A DNA stretch of 46,342 nt from Penium margaritaceum (GCA_023375785.1 SZWC01015075.1:1-46342), one strand, 5' to 3'; shown: positions 21,195-32,439, numbered from the stretch's first letter. Notes: generated from the sequence alone by a model not told the origin. A program made the numbers and translations.

Positions 21195-21838
21195 TGAGAA
21201 AAAGCGTGGATGCTTCCTAGTGATATTGCCACTGACTAGGCGTCAGTGCCTTGTCAGACGGTGACGAGAGTCACAAGTTGTGCACACAACGGCAAGGGTA
21301 TGGCTAGGCGACACAAGGCAAAGTGTCAGAATGCTTCAATAGCATTTGCAGAGAGAAATGAAAAATGACAAGTCCACGGCATAAGTACCTGCCGCGGCGC
21401 ACGGCGGGTGTCACATGCAGCAGTGCAAGTTCTGTCCTAAAACCGGCCCAAAACCACTGTTTTAGCCGTAACTCAGCGTAGACAGGTTAGAACACTACGC
21501 CATCTAAACCTACACGTGCAGAATCTTAAGCCGGACGCTACGACTGGTCACATGCATGCATCCGGCAACAAACGGTGGACACACAATGCAAAAACATGCA
21601 AATTAGGCCCACGGCCAGTCCAATGATAAAATCCTACAAGCTGCAGAAGAACTGCAGAAGGTCCCGGACAACATCCAGGATTCTGGGGCGACCGTCGATC
21701 AGCTCCGAGTAGGTAGTCCACCACCAGACGACGCCCCAATGCTACCTGGGTCCGCCTCAGGGATCTGCACGCACATGGACACGGCCGAGTTGTCAGAGTA
21801 AACTGTACAGGTCGACAGGTTGGTCACAAATCACGACA
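21195..21838 (-). repeat. Element C 5' LTR
   Basis: About 644 bases. The minus strand begins TGTCGTGATT and ends TTTTTCTCA. It matches the truncated 3' LTR at 1-542, with many differences. A third, diverged copy lies at about 36996-37300. Confidence 0.82.
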
Positions 21839-21880
21839 GAGACTTCATGAAGCAGGGCCCTGTCGGGGAGACGAAAACAT
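21839..21880 (-). other. Remnant of a C-type pol end beyond the 5' LTR
   Basis: Bases just outside the 5' LTR resemble 543-580, the pol end and polypurine region that precedes the 3' LTR of element C (shared ATCAC.ACAG.GACTT-like and CAGGGCC words). This suggests a tandem C-type element sharing this LTR, now lost further right. The match is short. Confidence 0.4.
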
Positions 21881-22560
21881 GTGAAGCACATGCTCTCAGA
21901 TTTAGATCAATCGTACCCCACGTCCTGTCGTGTCGTGCGGTTAGGCGATAGTTAGGGGTAAACATATAATAATGTTGGTGAATTTATCCACTTTGCATGA
22001 GATTGCTTTTGTGATTTGCATGTGCACTGTCTTACTTATCTGCATTGTGACCTATCGACTTGTGTACATGCTTGTGCACATGATTGATTTGACGAACATT
22101 GACAACGGCGGGCGCTGAGCGATGGAGGGGATGTCGGACCGTTTTGAGAAACGTGGCTCCCTTGTCCTTATGTGGAGTCTCTCACTTGGTAGCAGTGCGC
22201 GCCCAGCTCTATCGACAACAACCACCGGCGCTCTTTGTAGCATACTTACTGCTTAGGCTTAGGCAGTAATAACTCTCGTGTGTGAATTTTCTAGCTGATT
22301 GTGACTACGTGACTGTGTTTGCAGCGTGCATATTTTGGTATGGTCCAGTTTTAAGGAAAACGGACGACGCCCAAGTTTGGGGTTGTCGGTCCTCCGGCGG
22401 GGCTCACCGAGAAAACCCAACAGGCCGGAAAACAGTGCACTTTCCTGATTGATTGGTAAACTGAGTAACAAGCCTCACAGAGGTGAGGGCCTAGGACAGT
22501 GTGGGAGGGGTGTCTCACCAAACCTCATTGTTGTTGTCTACTCAGTCATTACTCACTTCC
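21881..22560. other. Unassigned stretch between elements C and D
   Basis: No convincing gene. The longest frames are short and match nothing I recognise. It could include the outer part of element D's LTR or older repeat debris. Confidence 0.35.
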
Positions 22561-23380
22561 AACTCGAGTTTTGGCGTAGTTTTGAGTTTGAGTGTTCTCT
22601 CTTGCAACTGAGCAGCTAGTGCTTCTCAAGCGCTAAGTCTGGGCGTAGCAGACCACACGCTTCAGTCCAAGTGCGTAAAGGGTCAGCTATCTAGCTCCTG
22701 CATGATAGTTATCGGAGTTCCTAGAATGGCTTCCAGAGCTCACTCGAGGGGTTTTCCCTCTATATCACTCTAGGGGCGATTGTCATCAACAACACGTGTA
22801 GGGAGACTTGAATATTTCAAGCCCCTGGAGGCCCATTTCCGTTTTTACCTCGCCCCCTCATTTTGTGTCCGAAATGAGGGGGGGTATCATCCCCGAACTC
22901 GTGAGTTTGCACGGGTTTTCCGGTTTTAAAATCCACAGTTTGTCCTAAATGAAATCGAGTTTAGGTTTAGACGCGTCGGCGGGAAATCATCGCGTGCAAG
23001 GCACAATCGGCGATTTCGCTTCGACTTTTCTTGTATGCATCTTGTTCCTCGCTCTTGCCCTATCCCTCGTGCTTGCTTGCTCTCGCGATCAAGGAGAGCA
23101 AGCGAGGGCGAGGGCATGAGGCCACAGGCCTTGGCCCTTGAGGCCTCGCGGCCTCCTTGCCACTGATTGAGCCACCAGCTCGATCGGCGGCTGGTGGCCC
23201 GCTGACAGGTGGCCGACCGGTCACTTGACCGGTCGCCGGCCACCTAGCCAGCCGGCCTCCGGCCAGCCGGTAGCCAGCGGGTGGCTGGCCATCGACAAAC
23301 TCTCACAATAGGGAGGGGTGGCTCGCAGCCACCCCCTTGTTTTCGCAAGGTGGGAGAGCCGAACCGGCGCTCCCACTACA
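22561..23380 (-). repeat. Element D 3' LTR
   Basis: Matches 29021-29804, with strong stretches such as GACTTGAATATTTCAAG and GTTTGTCCTAAATGAA-like words. The right edge CTACA is clear (minus strand starts TGTAG); the left edge is uncertain by tens of bases. It contains GC-rich inverted repeats at 23215-23234 and 23315-23335. Confidence 0.75.
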
Positions 23381-23393
23381 TTCCTCCCCACTT
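23381..23393 (-). other. Element D polypurine tract
   Basis: Minus strand AAGTGGGGAGGAA, directly before TGTAG of the 3' LTR. Confidence 0.8.
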
Positions 23394-23467
23394 ATTATAA
23401 AGCGTCCTGGTTCATGACCAACAAGTGAGAGTGCTAGATAGTGAGGCGTCAACATTGTGAAAGAGCA

Positions 23468-24330
23468 TTACTGATTCCAATCACAAGCTAAACGTGAATA
23501 CGTGTATACTCTTGGACCTAAACTACATCTTGTTGGCCAGCACGGCTTGCGGCCTCCTCCCTTCAGGCTGGAGCGTCCGTGCGACAACCATGTTGGACGT
23601 CCCCAACTTCCTATGGTCGTTGTCCATGAATGTCGTCCTACGAAAATGTTGTTTACTTTTCCACGTGCAGGTGGTACCTCCTGCAACATGTCGATATATG
23701 TACGGTGCAAGTCCGCTCCAGTACTCGTTGACCACCCCTTTGGACAACCGAGTTTCGGGCTCCCATGAGTTATGTTCAGGTCAAAAACCGGTCCAATGAA
23801 CAGGGTACTCCCTAACAACGCATGACCAATGAATATTCTCTCAGTGCTAGAGTAGGCAAATGACCTCGTGTTGGCCATTGGCGGCAAGGACTGCTGGCGG
23901 TGGCTGAACGGTTATGTCTGCCGTGTATGGAGCCATCAGACACACATGAAACTCGTCATGTATCTTCATACTCGACGAAGGTAGCGATCGGTATGCCAGT
24001 GGCCCGATGCTTGCCACGACAGAAAACATCCCAATCCACTTCGGTAGAAGTTTTTGCGCCGCCGCCGACTTTAGCCGAAGGTTCGTAGTGCTAAGCAACA
24101 GTTTTTCACCGATGTCAAACTATACCTTACGACGATTTTTGTCGGCATATGCCTTTTGTCATTGCCGAACTGCTTGAAGGTGACCCTTTGCCTCCTATAA
24201 CGAGTCTATGCGCTTGGAAAAGGCTTGAGCAGAAGGAACCTGTCCTCCTGTACTCCCACTCTTCACCAATGAAGAGGGGACTACTGGATACCGACCACTA
24301 TTCAACACGAATGGTGTGAACTGTATGGAC
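23468..24330 (-). pseudogene. Element D integrase C-terminus and chromodomain
   Basis: From about 24330 downward: FTPFVLNSGRYP (gypsy integrase TPF.LN.GR.P block), then RIDSL and AKGHL-like words, then LLSTTNLRLKS and the KWIGMFSV / IHDEFHVCL stretch typical of the gypsy integrase tail, spread over frames. Then a chromodomain-like block: REYPVHWTGF, a stop, PEHNSWEPETRL, SKGVVNEYW (23640-23870). Chromodomains guide chromovirus integration to particular chromatin. Several stops and frame changes make it non-functional. The catalytic core (D,D,E) is absent. Confidence 0.8.
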
Positions 24331-24930
24331 TTGAAGCACTGTTTTGGGTACATCATCTTCCGTGATGCAGATTTGATGGTACCCTTGAAAAAAATCCAAG
24401 GACAAAATGACTTTTGCCTCTTGGAGTTGGAGGAACAGGTCCTCAATCCGAGGTAAGGGGAATCCATTTTTCATCGCCAGCTTGTTCAGTACCGGGTAGT
24501 CCACGCACATGAGTAAACCACTGTCCTTTTTACTCACAAAAATGACCGGCGTACTGGACAACGAGCTACTTGGCATTTGACCTCTTGCCTTTCTACAGGA
24601 CTAAGGCGATACATGGGTCCAAACTGAGAGGTCGCCTCCGGTTGTAGTGGAATCGTATAACCCATGTGTTGTTGCGGTGGAAGCCCATGTGGTGAGTCTT
24701 GGAATACTCTAAGAACTCCGCAAATAGAGATTTGATCTCTTGTGTCATGTCTCCATTCATTTCAACCTCTACTTTTACATTTGAGCCAAGAAACATCGAC
24801 ATCCTTGTTGAAAACGTCTCTTGGCCTGCATCGTAGACAAGTTGGAATGGAATTTCAGATGGGTTGGTGAAAATTCTGTACTTGGAATCAACACAAAGCA
24901 ACATTGCCCCTTTCAAAGGATTAAGCAATT
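24331..24930 (-). pseudogene. Element D RT, N-terminal fragment
   Basis: Starts with IPLQPEATSQFGPMYRLSP (about 24600-24660), then VIFVSKKDSGLLMCVDYPVLNK, PLPRIEDLF and LDFFQGYHQI, the fingers of gypsy RT. It stops at DVPKT, about 24345, where the sequence jumps to integrase. The YxDD catalytic loop, the RT remainder, RNase H and most of integrase are deleted. Confidence 0.85.
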
Positions 24931-25125
24931 TGATTCAAATCACATCAGAGCCTTGTTGTCACATAGCCGGGGATCGTGCATCACTACCTCGAACGGGTCA
25001 AGAAAGTTGAGTACCTTCAACGTGATAATCTGTGTGTGACCTTGTTTGTAAATTTTTGCTCTCCAGGTACTCATCACTGGTACCGTACGGTTTTTACCAA
25101 CAACAAATGCACCATTTGATGGATA

Positions 25126-25650
25126 TTACTTCAGGCCTACCTGTCGGGTGAAACCAATGATCACAAATGATTCATTCCCTCCAGTGTTAGGTAGTATGTT
25201 CACGGGAGCACGAGCTAGGTGTCTTTTGAATTGCATCGTCATATTACCTCCACTCTTCTGAGTGAACAGGTTCGACGACGGCAAACCGAGCTTGTGATAA
25301 ACACGGAGTCTGTACAGCGGACGCTGTAGCTCCCATGATTCACCCACTCGAGTCCACATCTTGTGGGTATGCGTGAATTTGTCTAGCACCTTCTAGTCTT
25401 GAAAATTGGCTGGGTCAAAATTGTCGACCGAAGGTACTACGAATGTAATTGAACTTGTCGCTTCGAGGGCGTTTGCTTCAATCAATGTGTCACACAACTC
25501 TTGCACAGTGATCGGTGTCGCTGCCACTAAAAATGTACAATCATGTATGTCGTTCGGAGATGCAAGGCTTGGTAGGCAATGTACGTGAGCAGATGTAGAA
25601 TGAGGTTCAACGAGAGAGGAGAAAACAACGGAGGAATTTAAACTTGTCAA
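25126..25650 (-). pseudogene. Element D protease remnant
   Basis: Contains APVNILPNTGGNESFV and RQVGLK, matching the gypsy retropepsin plan (D-T/S-G then SF and a Q-x-GL end). The catalytic Asp of DTG is Asn here, so the enzyme would be inactive. The upstream part (25393-25650) is a linker of unknown role. Confidence 0.6.
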
Positions 25651-27690
25651 AACTCAATTTTTTTTTACATCCTCATCCGAGAACATGAACCCACACTAGT
25701 GATCGAGTTTTACCCTCGAGTGGTCCCCATTAATGTCACCCAGGGTTGGGGAAAACCCGCACCACGGCCCTGTCCGTTACCACGGCCTGGCCCGTTGCTG
25801 TAACCGCGGCCTTGTCCACAGCCCTGTCCACAACCTCTTGCTGCACCATCTCCATGAGGTTCCACAGCTGTGACCAATGCCACAACCTCTTGCCCACCAC
25901 CAAAAGCCTTAGGGCACTGGGTCCTAAAGTGGCAAGATTGCATGCGGTTGTGGCTGAGCCCGCTGTAGAAGGCTGCATTGTGATGCTCATGTGCCGCCTA
26001 CAACTCATCATTGTCGTGGATGCGCTTGTTGTTGAGGACCTTATGCCCACCAGGCTTCTTGGCTTGAGCTTTTGCGGGCTACTTGCCCTTGGCCCCGCCC
26101 CGCTATCCGGCTGACCCACCAGCCCCTGCAGGGTCCATGCGCATGTCGCGACCCTTCCGTGCACACGCGTTCCGTCGTGCATCCGATTAGTGTCTTGGGT
26201 TCGCCAAATACACTTCGCTCATCTATTCGTGTAACGCCCTCTAGCACGTCCAAGCTTGGCCAGTTGCCTTCGTGGTGGTCTTGTCCTTTAGCTTCTCGCT
26301 GGCTTGGCCATCATGTAAATGCTCCAGAAGCAAACACTTTGGGCACTTGAAAGTCTGGATTCCATCGCCCTTAGTGAAGCTTTCGGATTCCTCCACGAGT
26401 GCAATGAATTCCCTCAAATAGGCCTTGAGTGAGCTATCCAGCTACCTGAAGCCCTTGATCTTGTAGAAGGTACACTACATCTCGTCACGGTGGGTGCACT
26501 TCTTATGCATGATAGCGTAGAAGGCCTCCCACGGCATGGGTTACCACTCAAGGTGTGGCTGCTACGTGCCCCACTCCTTGACCATGTACTTGAAGAGCTT
26601 GTCCTTAAGATGTGTCGTGGAAAAGTCGTCTCAGTGACCGAGTGGTACCTTGTGGACACGTGGGACGCGTGCCATGTGATTCATCCAGTTGATGAGCTTC
26701 ACGCCCTTCTGGAAGATCTCCACACTATGGAGGGAGGACGTGTTCATAACCGGAATCGAAGTCATTAAGGTAGGCATGTCGTCCTTTCCACTTGCGGTGG
26801 CATCAGCACCTACGGCCCGCTACGATTGCTTCTACATCCGCACTTGGATCACACTCTGCAATGCCTTATCAAGGTTGTTGCATCGGCGAATTGCTTCATG
26901 AGTGGCCAGGTGCTGCACCTGGCTATCATGGTCGAGGCCCATGATGTTGTGCACGACGCGGGCCAACAGTTTGGTGAATATGAACCTCAGCTCTGATGTT
27001 GTCAGATCATTGGTGATAGCCTCCACCTCTGGAGGCTATCACCTCTGCTCTGCCTATCCGTGCACCTTTACTCATTATAGGAGGGTATGGTTCACGTAGA
27101 CGTCTCTGAGGAGTCCCACCTTCCAGAGGAGGCTGTTGTCAACGATGACGCTCGAGTACGCATTGACCTATCCCATCGCGGCCACATCGTAGGAAGGGGG
27201 ATCCGTCCCTAGTCTTCTCGGTGGTATTTTTCGTCCACCATGGGTGGTGATCTTGAGTCGGCCCTTCGCCTCTGGTAGTGGTCGCAAATTGCCTTCATGG
27301 CGACATCGTCCAGCTCATCCTCGCGGAACCTTCCAGTGTGGTTGTTTTTAGCGCCTTTGTTACTGTCGGCAGCTTCATGCAATCCGGCACGCATTTTTCC
27401 CTTCTCGAGCGATCGGCTCAAGTTCACCATCCAACAATGGAGATGATCGTGATCCTCATTGCCTTTGACACCCTCCATGTTGTGCTCTTCGTCGTGATCC
27501 CCACCCGGATGGGCCTCCTCGAATGCATCTTCCATCGTGTGGAGATCACCCATGTGCACGTCGATATGCTCGTTGAGCACTTTCTTGGCTTCCTTATGCT
27601 TCTCGGTGTTGCCGAGTATAGTAAGGGTTATCTTTGGTGGTACGGTTGCCTTTGATTTGGCAAATTTCCTCATGGCGGTGACTCCCAAAC
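25651..27690 (-). pseudogene. gag: Element D gag
   Basis: Pieces in several frames. An acidic N-terminal part runs from about 27673 (MRKFAKSKAT). Then the gag core: ELRFIFTKLLARVVHNIMG (26832-27026), LFKYMVKEWGT and SLKAYLREF-like words (26400-26660). Then a degenerate zinc-knuckle stretch (SHNRMQSCHFRTQCPKA, about 25900-25960) followed by a Gly-Arg-Gln-rich RNA-binding tail. Stops and frameshifts throughout. A 32-base palindrome at 27012-27043 interrupts the core. Confidence 0.65.
27012..27043. repeat. Perfect short palindrome in element D gag
   Basis: Two 14-base arms (27012-27025 and 27030-27043) around a 4-base loop CCTC. It looks like a small inverted duplication inside coding sequence. 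Confidence 0.85.
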
Positions 27691-29020
27691 ATGCCGGAAA
27701 ACATGCTGTAGTCCACTGAGGGTTTGTGGTGCGGCCGTCACCACCTTGCCCTTGTTGGTCTTGGACGGTCCGGTACTTGTCATCTCGTTGCCCCTACAAC
27801 TACTACGTGAAGACCATTTTGAGGATCACTCTACAACTTCAAGGAGGTGCCCCCTCCTGAATTTTTTGCTGTCACGATCGGTGAGACAATTATAAGTTTT
27901 ATTTCTACTTTCCTAGGCCGCCACGATTGGCACAATCACTTGTTAGAAAAATAATATTTTTTTATGTTGCCGTGGTCAGCACAATCGTGTGGATTCTAGG
28001 CAAAATCCTAAGCCGTGACTCACGGCACTAGGCAAGCTAGAAATCCTAGGAAAACAAAATCAAGACAAAAGAACAAGGAAGCTACCAAAACTTGAACACC
28101 ACTCCTATGAGGAGGAGGAGGAGATGAGGATAACTCTAACTTAGAGTGTGTAACCTCTGATGCTCCTCCCTCACTCCTCTTTTATTCTTTCTTGTCTTTT
28201 GGTCTTCATTGACCTCGTATGGAGTCCTCTTGGCGCGCCTTGCGCCTCCTTGGAGACGTATCCCTTTTGCTCCACGTCAATGGGACGGCCTCCAAAAATC
28301 CACAAAGTACCGCCTTCCTCCTTTTTCTTTTCCTCTCAGGCTGTGAGAGTCCCTGATCTTAAGTTAGGACCCTGCCTCAATTTCTGGTCAAAGGAGGAGA
28401 GCGTGAACCTTGAAAAGAGGGAGAAAGTTGATTGTTTGGAGGTACACACTCCCCACCCCGTCCCACAACAATTCAACTAGCCCCTAGGGGGGGGAGGGGA
28501 AGCCTACAGGATTACGGAGGATGAAGAAGAGCTGCTCAGGAGCTTCCTAAATCACTTTACGAGGCTTGAAACGGGTAAGTGTAGATGCTGTACCCCCCCC
28601 TGTGGCATTTTTGCTGCTGCTACAGCTGCTTGCGGTGTTTTATACTCTACTGCTATGTGATTTCATTCTTAAGTATTTATTCAGGGATGACGAATTCATT
28701 TATACGGCTACGAGCTGGATATTCTTTGCCACAAAGCAAATACAACGAAATATTTCTCGTGGAACTGTTCGACCCCTGCCGCGAGCGCGAAATCTAAAGT
28801 ACGATCGCATGACCTACGTCAGTCACGCGATTGCACTTTTTTGGTGTTGGCTGGTCGCCGACACCGAAAAACGTGAGGGTGAGACGTGAAAACGACCAGA
28901 CCTGGGACAAAAGAGACGGAAATTAGACAACTTGACAAAGTGTATTTGTCCAATTAGAAAACTAGAAAATAATTAAACCCGAAGACCATGACTACAACCC
29001 GAGAAATATGTCAAAAGTTG
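27691..29020 (-). other. Element D leader and unassigned sequence
   Basis: No gene recognised. It contains AT-rich and CT-rich stretches and short frames on both strands. It is longer than a usual gypsy leader, so it may hide another inserted repeat. No primer-binding site could be defended beside 29021. Confidence 0.35.
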
Positions 29021-29804
29021 AACTCATGTAGCAGTACGGTTTATGGCGTAGCCACTGGAGCCATTGCGTAGTTAGTTGCAAAGGCTGTTTGGCTCTAAGA
29101 ACCACCGTAATGGGTCAGCTCTCCATCTCCTGCACGGTAGTCATCATCGGAGTTTGCAGAATGGCATCTAGATCTTGCTCAAGGAGTTTTCCCCTCTACA
29201 TCTGTGGAGACAATCATCATCCAAGACCCGTGCATATAGACTTGAATATTTCAAGTCTCGAAAGGCCCACTTCTATTTTTACCTTGTCCCCTTGTTCTTG
29301 GTCCAAAATGAGGGGAGTATTATCCCAAACTCGTGAGTCTGCATGAATTTTCCGGTTTCGAAACTCGTAGTTTATCCTAAATGAACTCGAGTTTTGGCTT
29401 TGACGCGTCAGCACGAAATCGTCGTGTGCCAGGCATGATGGGAAATTTTGTGCCAAATTCTCTTGTCCGTACCTTGCTCTTGCTCTATCCCTAAAGCCTG
29501 CTTGTCTTCGTGAGGGAGGATGGCGAGCAAGGGCAAGGGCACGAGGCCACAAGCCTCGGCCCTTGAGGCCTCGCGGCCTCCTTGCCGCCGATCGAGCCAC
29601 CAGCTCGATCGGCGGCTGGTGGCTTGCCTCGGGTGGCCGGCCGGTCACTTGACCAGCTGCCAGCCACTAAGCCAGCCGGCCGCCGGCCGGCCGGTAGCCA
29701 GCGGCTTGTTGGACACCGGCCAATCCTCACAATAGCGAGGGGTGGCTCACAGCCACCCCCTGGCTATCGCAAGGTGGGAGGGCCGAAGCGGCCCTCTTGC
29801 TACA
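29021..29804 (-). repeat. Element D 5' LTR
   Basis: Direct repeat of 22561-23380, ending CTACA at 29804. It keeps the 21-base hairpin at 29739-29759 (9-base arms), which in the other LTR is at 23315-23335. Confidence 0.75.
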
Positions 29805-29863
29805 TGGTGTGTGAGGCGGCAAAAAATGGCCTTGCGCAGACTAGCAAAGCATCATTTCGAGCT

Positions 29864-29875
29864 TGGTATTAGAGC
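29864..29875 (+). other. Element E primer-binding site, one change
   Basis: TGGTATTAGAGC, one transition from the Met-tRNA complement TGGTATCAGAGC found in A, B and C. Confidence 0.65.
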
Positions 29876-29964
29876 GATAGAGTAGCAGATGCACTAGACT
29901 GAGCACCAATAGCGGTGTACAGTTGCTAGTCAACGTTGGAGGACCTCCACCATCCTACCCTGCA

Positions 29965-30090
29965 TACACGTACTTACACGTACTTACACGCACTACAAGG
30001 ATTCCCCCGCCTTTCTTGTACTTACACATACTTACATATACTAGTACATAGTACGTGTAAGTACGAGTAAGTACGTGTAAGTACATGTAG
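29965..30090. repeat. Inverted array of 10-base repeats
   Basis: TACTTACACG-type units on the left (29965-30040) face CGTGTAAGTA-type units on the right (30046-30090), so the stretch can fold into a long imperfect hairpin. Confidence 0.8.
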
Positions 30091-30128
30091 CAACAGGTGC
30101 CACGACCACATTCTCAGCCAATGCTTGA

Positions 30129-30524
30129 GCCAACAAGGATCCCACAGGCACTGCAGTCAGGAGTGCTATAGCTGCTTATACAAAGACAGCCACCTCTCAT
30201 TCTCTTCTAGTAGCAACCGCTGCTAACACCGCAGTACAGATCGCAACCACCTTATTTGATGTTTCCATAGACACTACCACAGCAGCAAACACTACCTCCG
30301 GTGTAGTAAGATCCATTCGCATGTCAACAACATCCGTAGCTCTTACACCCTTGGGGGAATCCTGCTCAATTGCACACCCCACTGCGACTGGCATGTTTGT
30401 TGCATCTGCTGGTGCCACAGTGACTGAATGACTGTGCCTTCTGGTGGCCGTTGCAGCGTGGGATTCTATGCTCACCTTATCCACAGCAGCCATCGTGCCT
30501 TTGCTCTTCTCCCTTCTTCCTTGA
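30129..30524 (+). pseudogene. Leader ORF of element E, remnant
   Basis: Sense frame between primer-binding site and gag with the A/B leader ORF pattern: NTAVQIAT, RSIRMSTT, and an ending STAAIVPLLFSLLP against STAAVPPLLSFLRR in element A, then TGA at 30522-30524. One TGA interrupts it near 30426. On the minus strand, 30197-30493 is an uninterrupted frame from ATG in the same register as the antisense ORFs of A and B (shared DVV..RMD-type words). Confidence 0.55.
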
Positions 30525-30610
30525 CGTCAGAATGGTGAGCTTCTCATTCTGCACATGCACATTCCCCTTCTCCTCATATATCTCTCCTTTTGCATTCTAG
30601 TGCATGCATC

Positions 30611-31876
30611 ATGCCTGAGAACATAGAGACTGCTGAGGCCCTACTGGAAGCTCTGCATGAAGCGCAGGCTGATCGACATCGTCTCCTGGAAGAACTTCAG
30701 CGCACCGCTGATGCCAAGGCTGACATGGAAACTGCTGTCATAGATAAAGTTGTGGAGCATCTTCACTCCATTCCTCCCTTTTCCATTGTTGTGCATGCGG
30801 TGGGTGCTGGGACTCTGGGAATGGCAGTAGCACTTAGGCTGCAGGGGATGATGGGGGAGCTGCTTCTAACTCTGGGTTCAATGCTGCAGGGGGGACCGCC
30901 AGCAACCTTGGAGTGCCTCTCCATGGCCAGGCTCCCAATCCTTCACAGTCACAACCCTCCCTGCCCCAGCGTCAAAAGGAGCTTGAGACCTCACCACCTT
31001 ACTTCATGTCGGGGAAATAAACTGTGTAACTCATGAGGTCAATTTGGGCATGAAGGAGGATCTGTTCTAGGAATGATATGATCTGTTCCTGTAAATCCTG
31101 CTTCTTCACCTCCATTCACGTGCTTTTCGCGCCTGATGATTACGAGACCTGATGATCTACTTGATGGTGTTGGCACCCACATTGCTGGTACACCACATTG
31201 CACTCCTAATGATCCCATTTGAAGCATACTCTCTCATATGCCACTACAGAACCATCATTGGTCATGCCGCCCAGAGTGCCCTCACTGTCCAGTTTAACCA
31301 ACGATGGATGAGGGCGAATGATTCTTCTTATGCGTATTGGGCCCGTAACCTATGCCTTCTACGTGATCTCGACAAGGCCATACCAGGCCAGCCCTCTTCC
31401 TGTCTCTCCAATTTGGCTGGTCTAATCCCTGAGTTGTCTAACTTGTACCTACATGTTCCTCACACTGGGCTTGAGCACCTTGCTTCTGAGTTTATTTCAC
31501 CCAACTCGCCCCAGGCATTGGCTCCCTCCATGAATTCACAGTGGGGCATCTCACAGATTGGTGGAACAATCTCCAAAACAAACACCTCCACCGCACTGCT
31601 GTGGTGGCTGTCACCACAACTTCATGTGCAACCCAAGCTACATCCTCCTTTGGCGTCACCATTTCCACCACCTCCGTAGCTGCAGCACACTCCGCACAGG
31701 GGGCAGGTCGTGGTAGTGGTGGCAATGGCCGAGGACGGCGTAAAGGTCATGAAAAAGGAGGACGGGGTGCAGAAAATACTCACACTCCACCAGCAGTTAC
31801 CTGCTCGAAGTGCGGAGCCATAGGGCACTCTGGTCCCAAGTATCCCACACCCCGTGACGATCTTTGCCTTGCATAG
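30611..31876 (+). pseudogene. gag: Element E gag and zinc knuckle
   Basis: ATG 30611 (MPENIETAEALLEA) matches the N-terminus of gag in A, B and F. After frame changes come the core (TIIGHAAQSALTVQFNQRW, YAYWARNL, GLIPELSNLYL) and LTDWWNNLQNKHLHR. A Gly/Arg-rich tail and the zinc knuckle CSKCGAIGHSGPKYP follow, whose last Cys is Tyr. Confidence 0.82.
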
Positions 31877-32439
31877 GCCATGCAAGACCACTGGGCTAAC
31901 ACGGGTGTCACCTCCTCTCCGGCATCAGACGTCAAAATCAATTTTACCTCTCCGTTCCCTTCCTCTCCTACTTCGGCTCTCTTCCCCAAGCACAAATCCA
32001 CATCATCATTTCCTAGTCCCATTCTCACATGGGGTTGGGTTCTGCATCCCTTGGGACCCATTTACTGTGGACCCTAATTTCCTCATTACACACCGCCCAC
32101 CTGGCCTCAGATTGGAATCAACTTCCTTGAGCCACGTCCCAGCAAGCGTCTGTCTGACACCTGTGGAGCTGAGGAGTGTCCCCTCGAGAAGCTTCTCACC
32201 GAACTGCTCCATCTTTGTTTTCAGGGAGGTGAAGGTGTGATGGGCATGTCTTGTTCTTGAGTCTGTGTGTTGGATGGAACCCTTCATGGCACGTCTTCGG
32301 GGGAAGGGGGATTCAAGATTTGCTATCTGATGACTGTCCCTGGATTGATAACTGGAGGTCCCGTACATTCCTTCATCGTCTCGTGGTCCCCATTGCCCTA
32401 CACATTATGGAAATTTTGCTGTCTGCCTTGGGCTTTCCT

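Larger units (their letters stand above)
1..21838 (-). mobile_element. Element C: Ty1/copia LTR retrotransposon, interrupted by element B
   Basis: The outermost and oldest element of the nest, read on the minus strand. In transcription order it has a 5' LTR (21195-21838), a primer-binding site, a leader, gag, zinc knuckle, protease, integrase, an RT remnant, RNase H and a 3' LTR cut by the window edge. Element B (820-16872) sits inside its RNase H codons; removing B and one copy of the AGGGC duplication restores a continuous reading frame across the junction (E-H-V-A-L then G-A-G-A-A). Without B, about 5.8 kb of C is visible. Stops, a deletion and an inverted piece make it non-coding today. 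Confidence 0.88.
22561..29804 (-). mobile_element. Element D: Ty3/gypsy chromovirus, internally deleted
   Basis: Minus-strand element with two direct repeats of about 0.8 kb (22561-23380 and 29021-29804). The left one abuts a strong polypurine tract. Between them, in transcription order, are gag, a protease remnant, the start of RT, the end of integrase and a chromodomain-like tail. Domain order (integrase after RT) and the chromodomain identify a chromovirus. Numerous stops and frameshifts and a large internal deletion show it is dead. No target duplication was found. Confidence 0.82.

Noticed and set aside
27691-29020. Possible host gene or extra element in the long leader of element D
   Set aside because: Short frames on both strands match no motif I know; nothing supports more than a leader.
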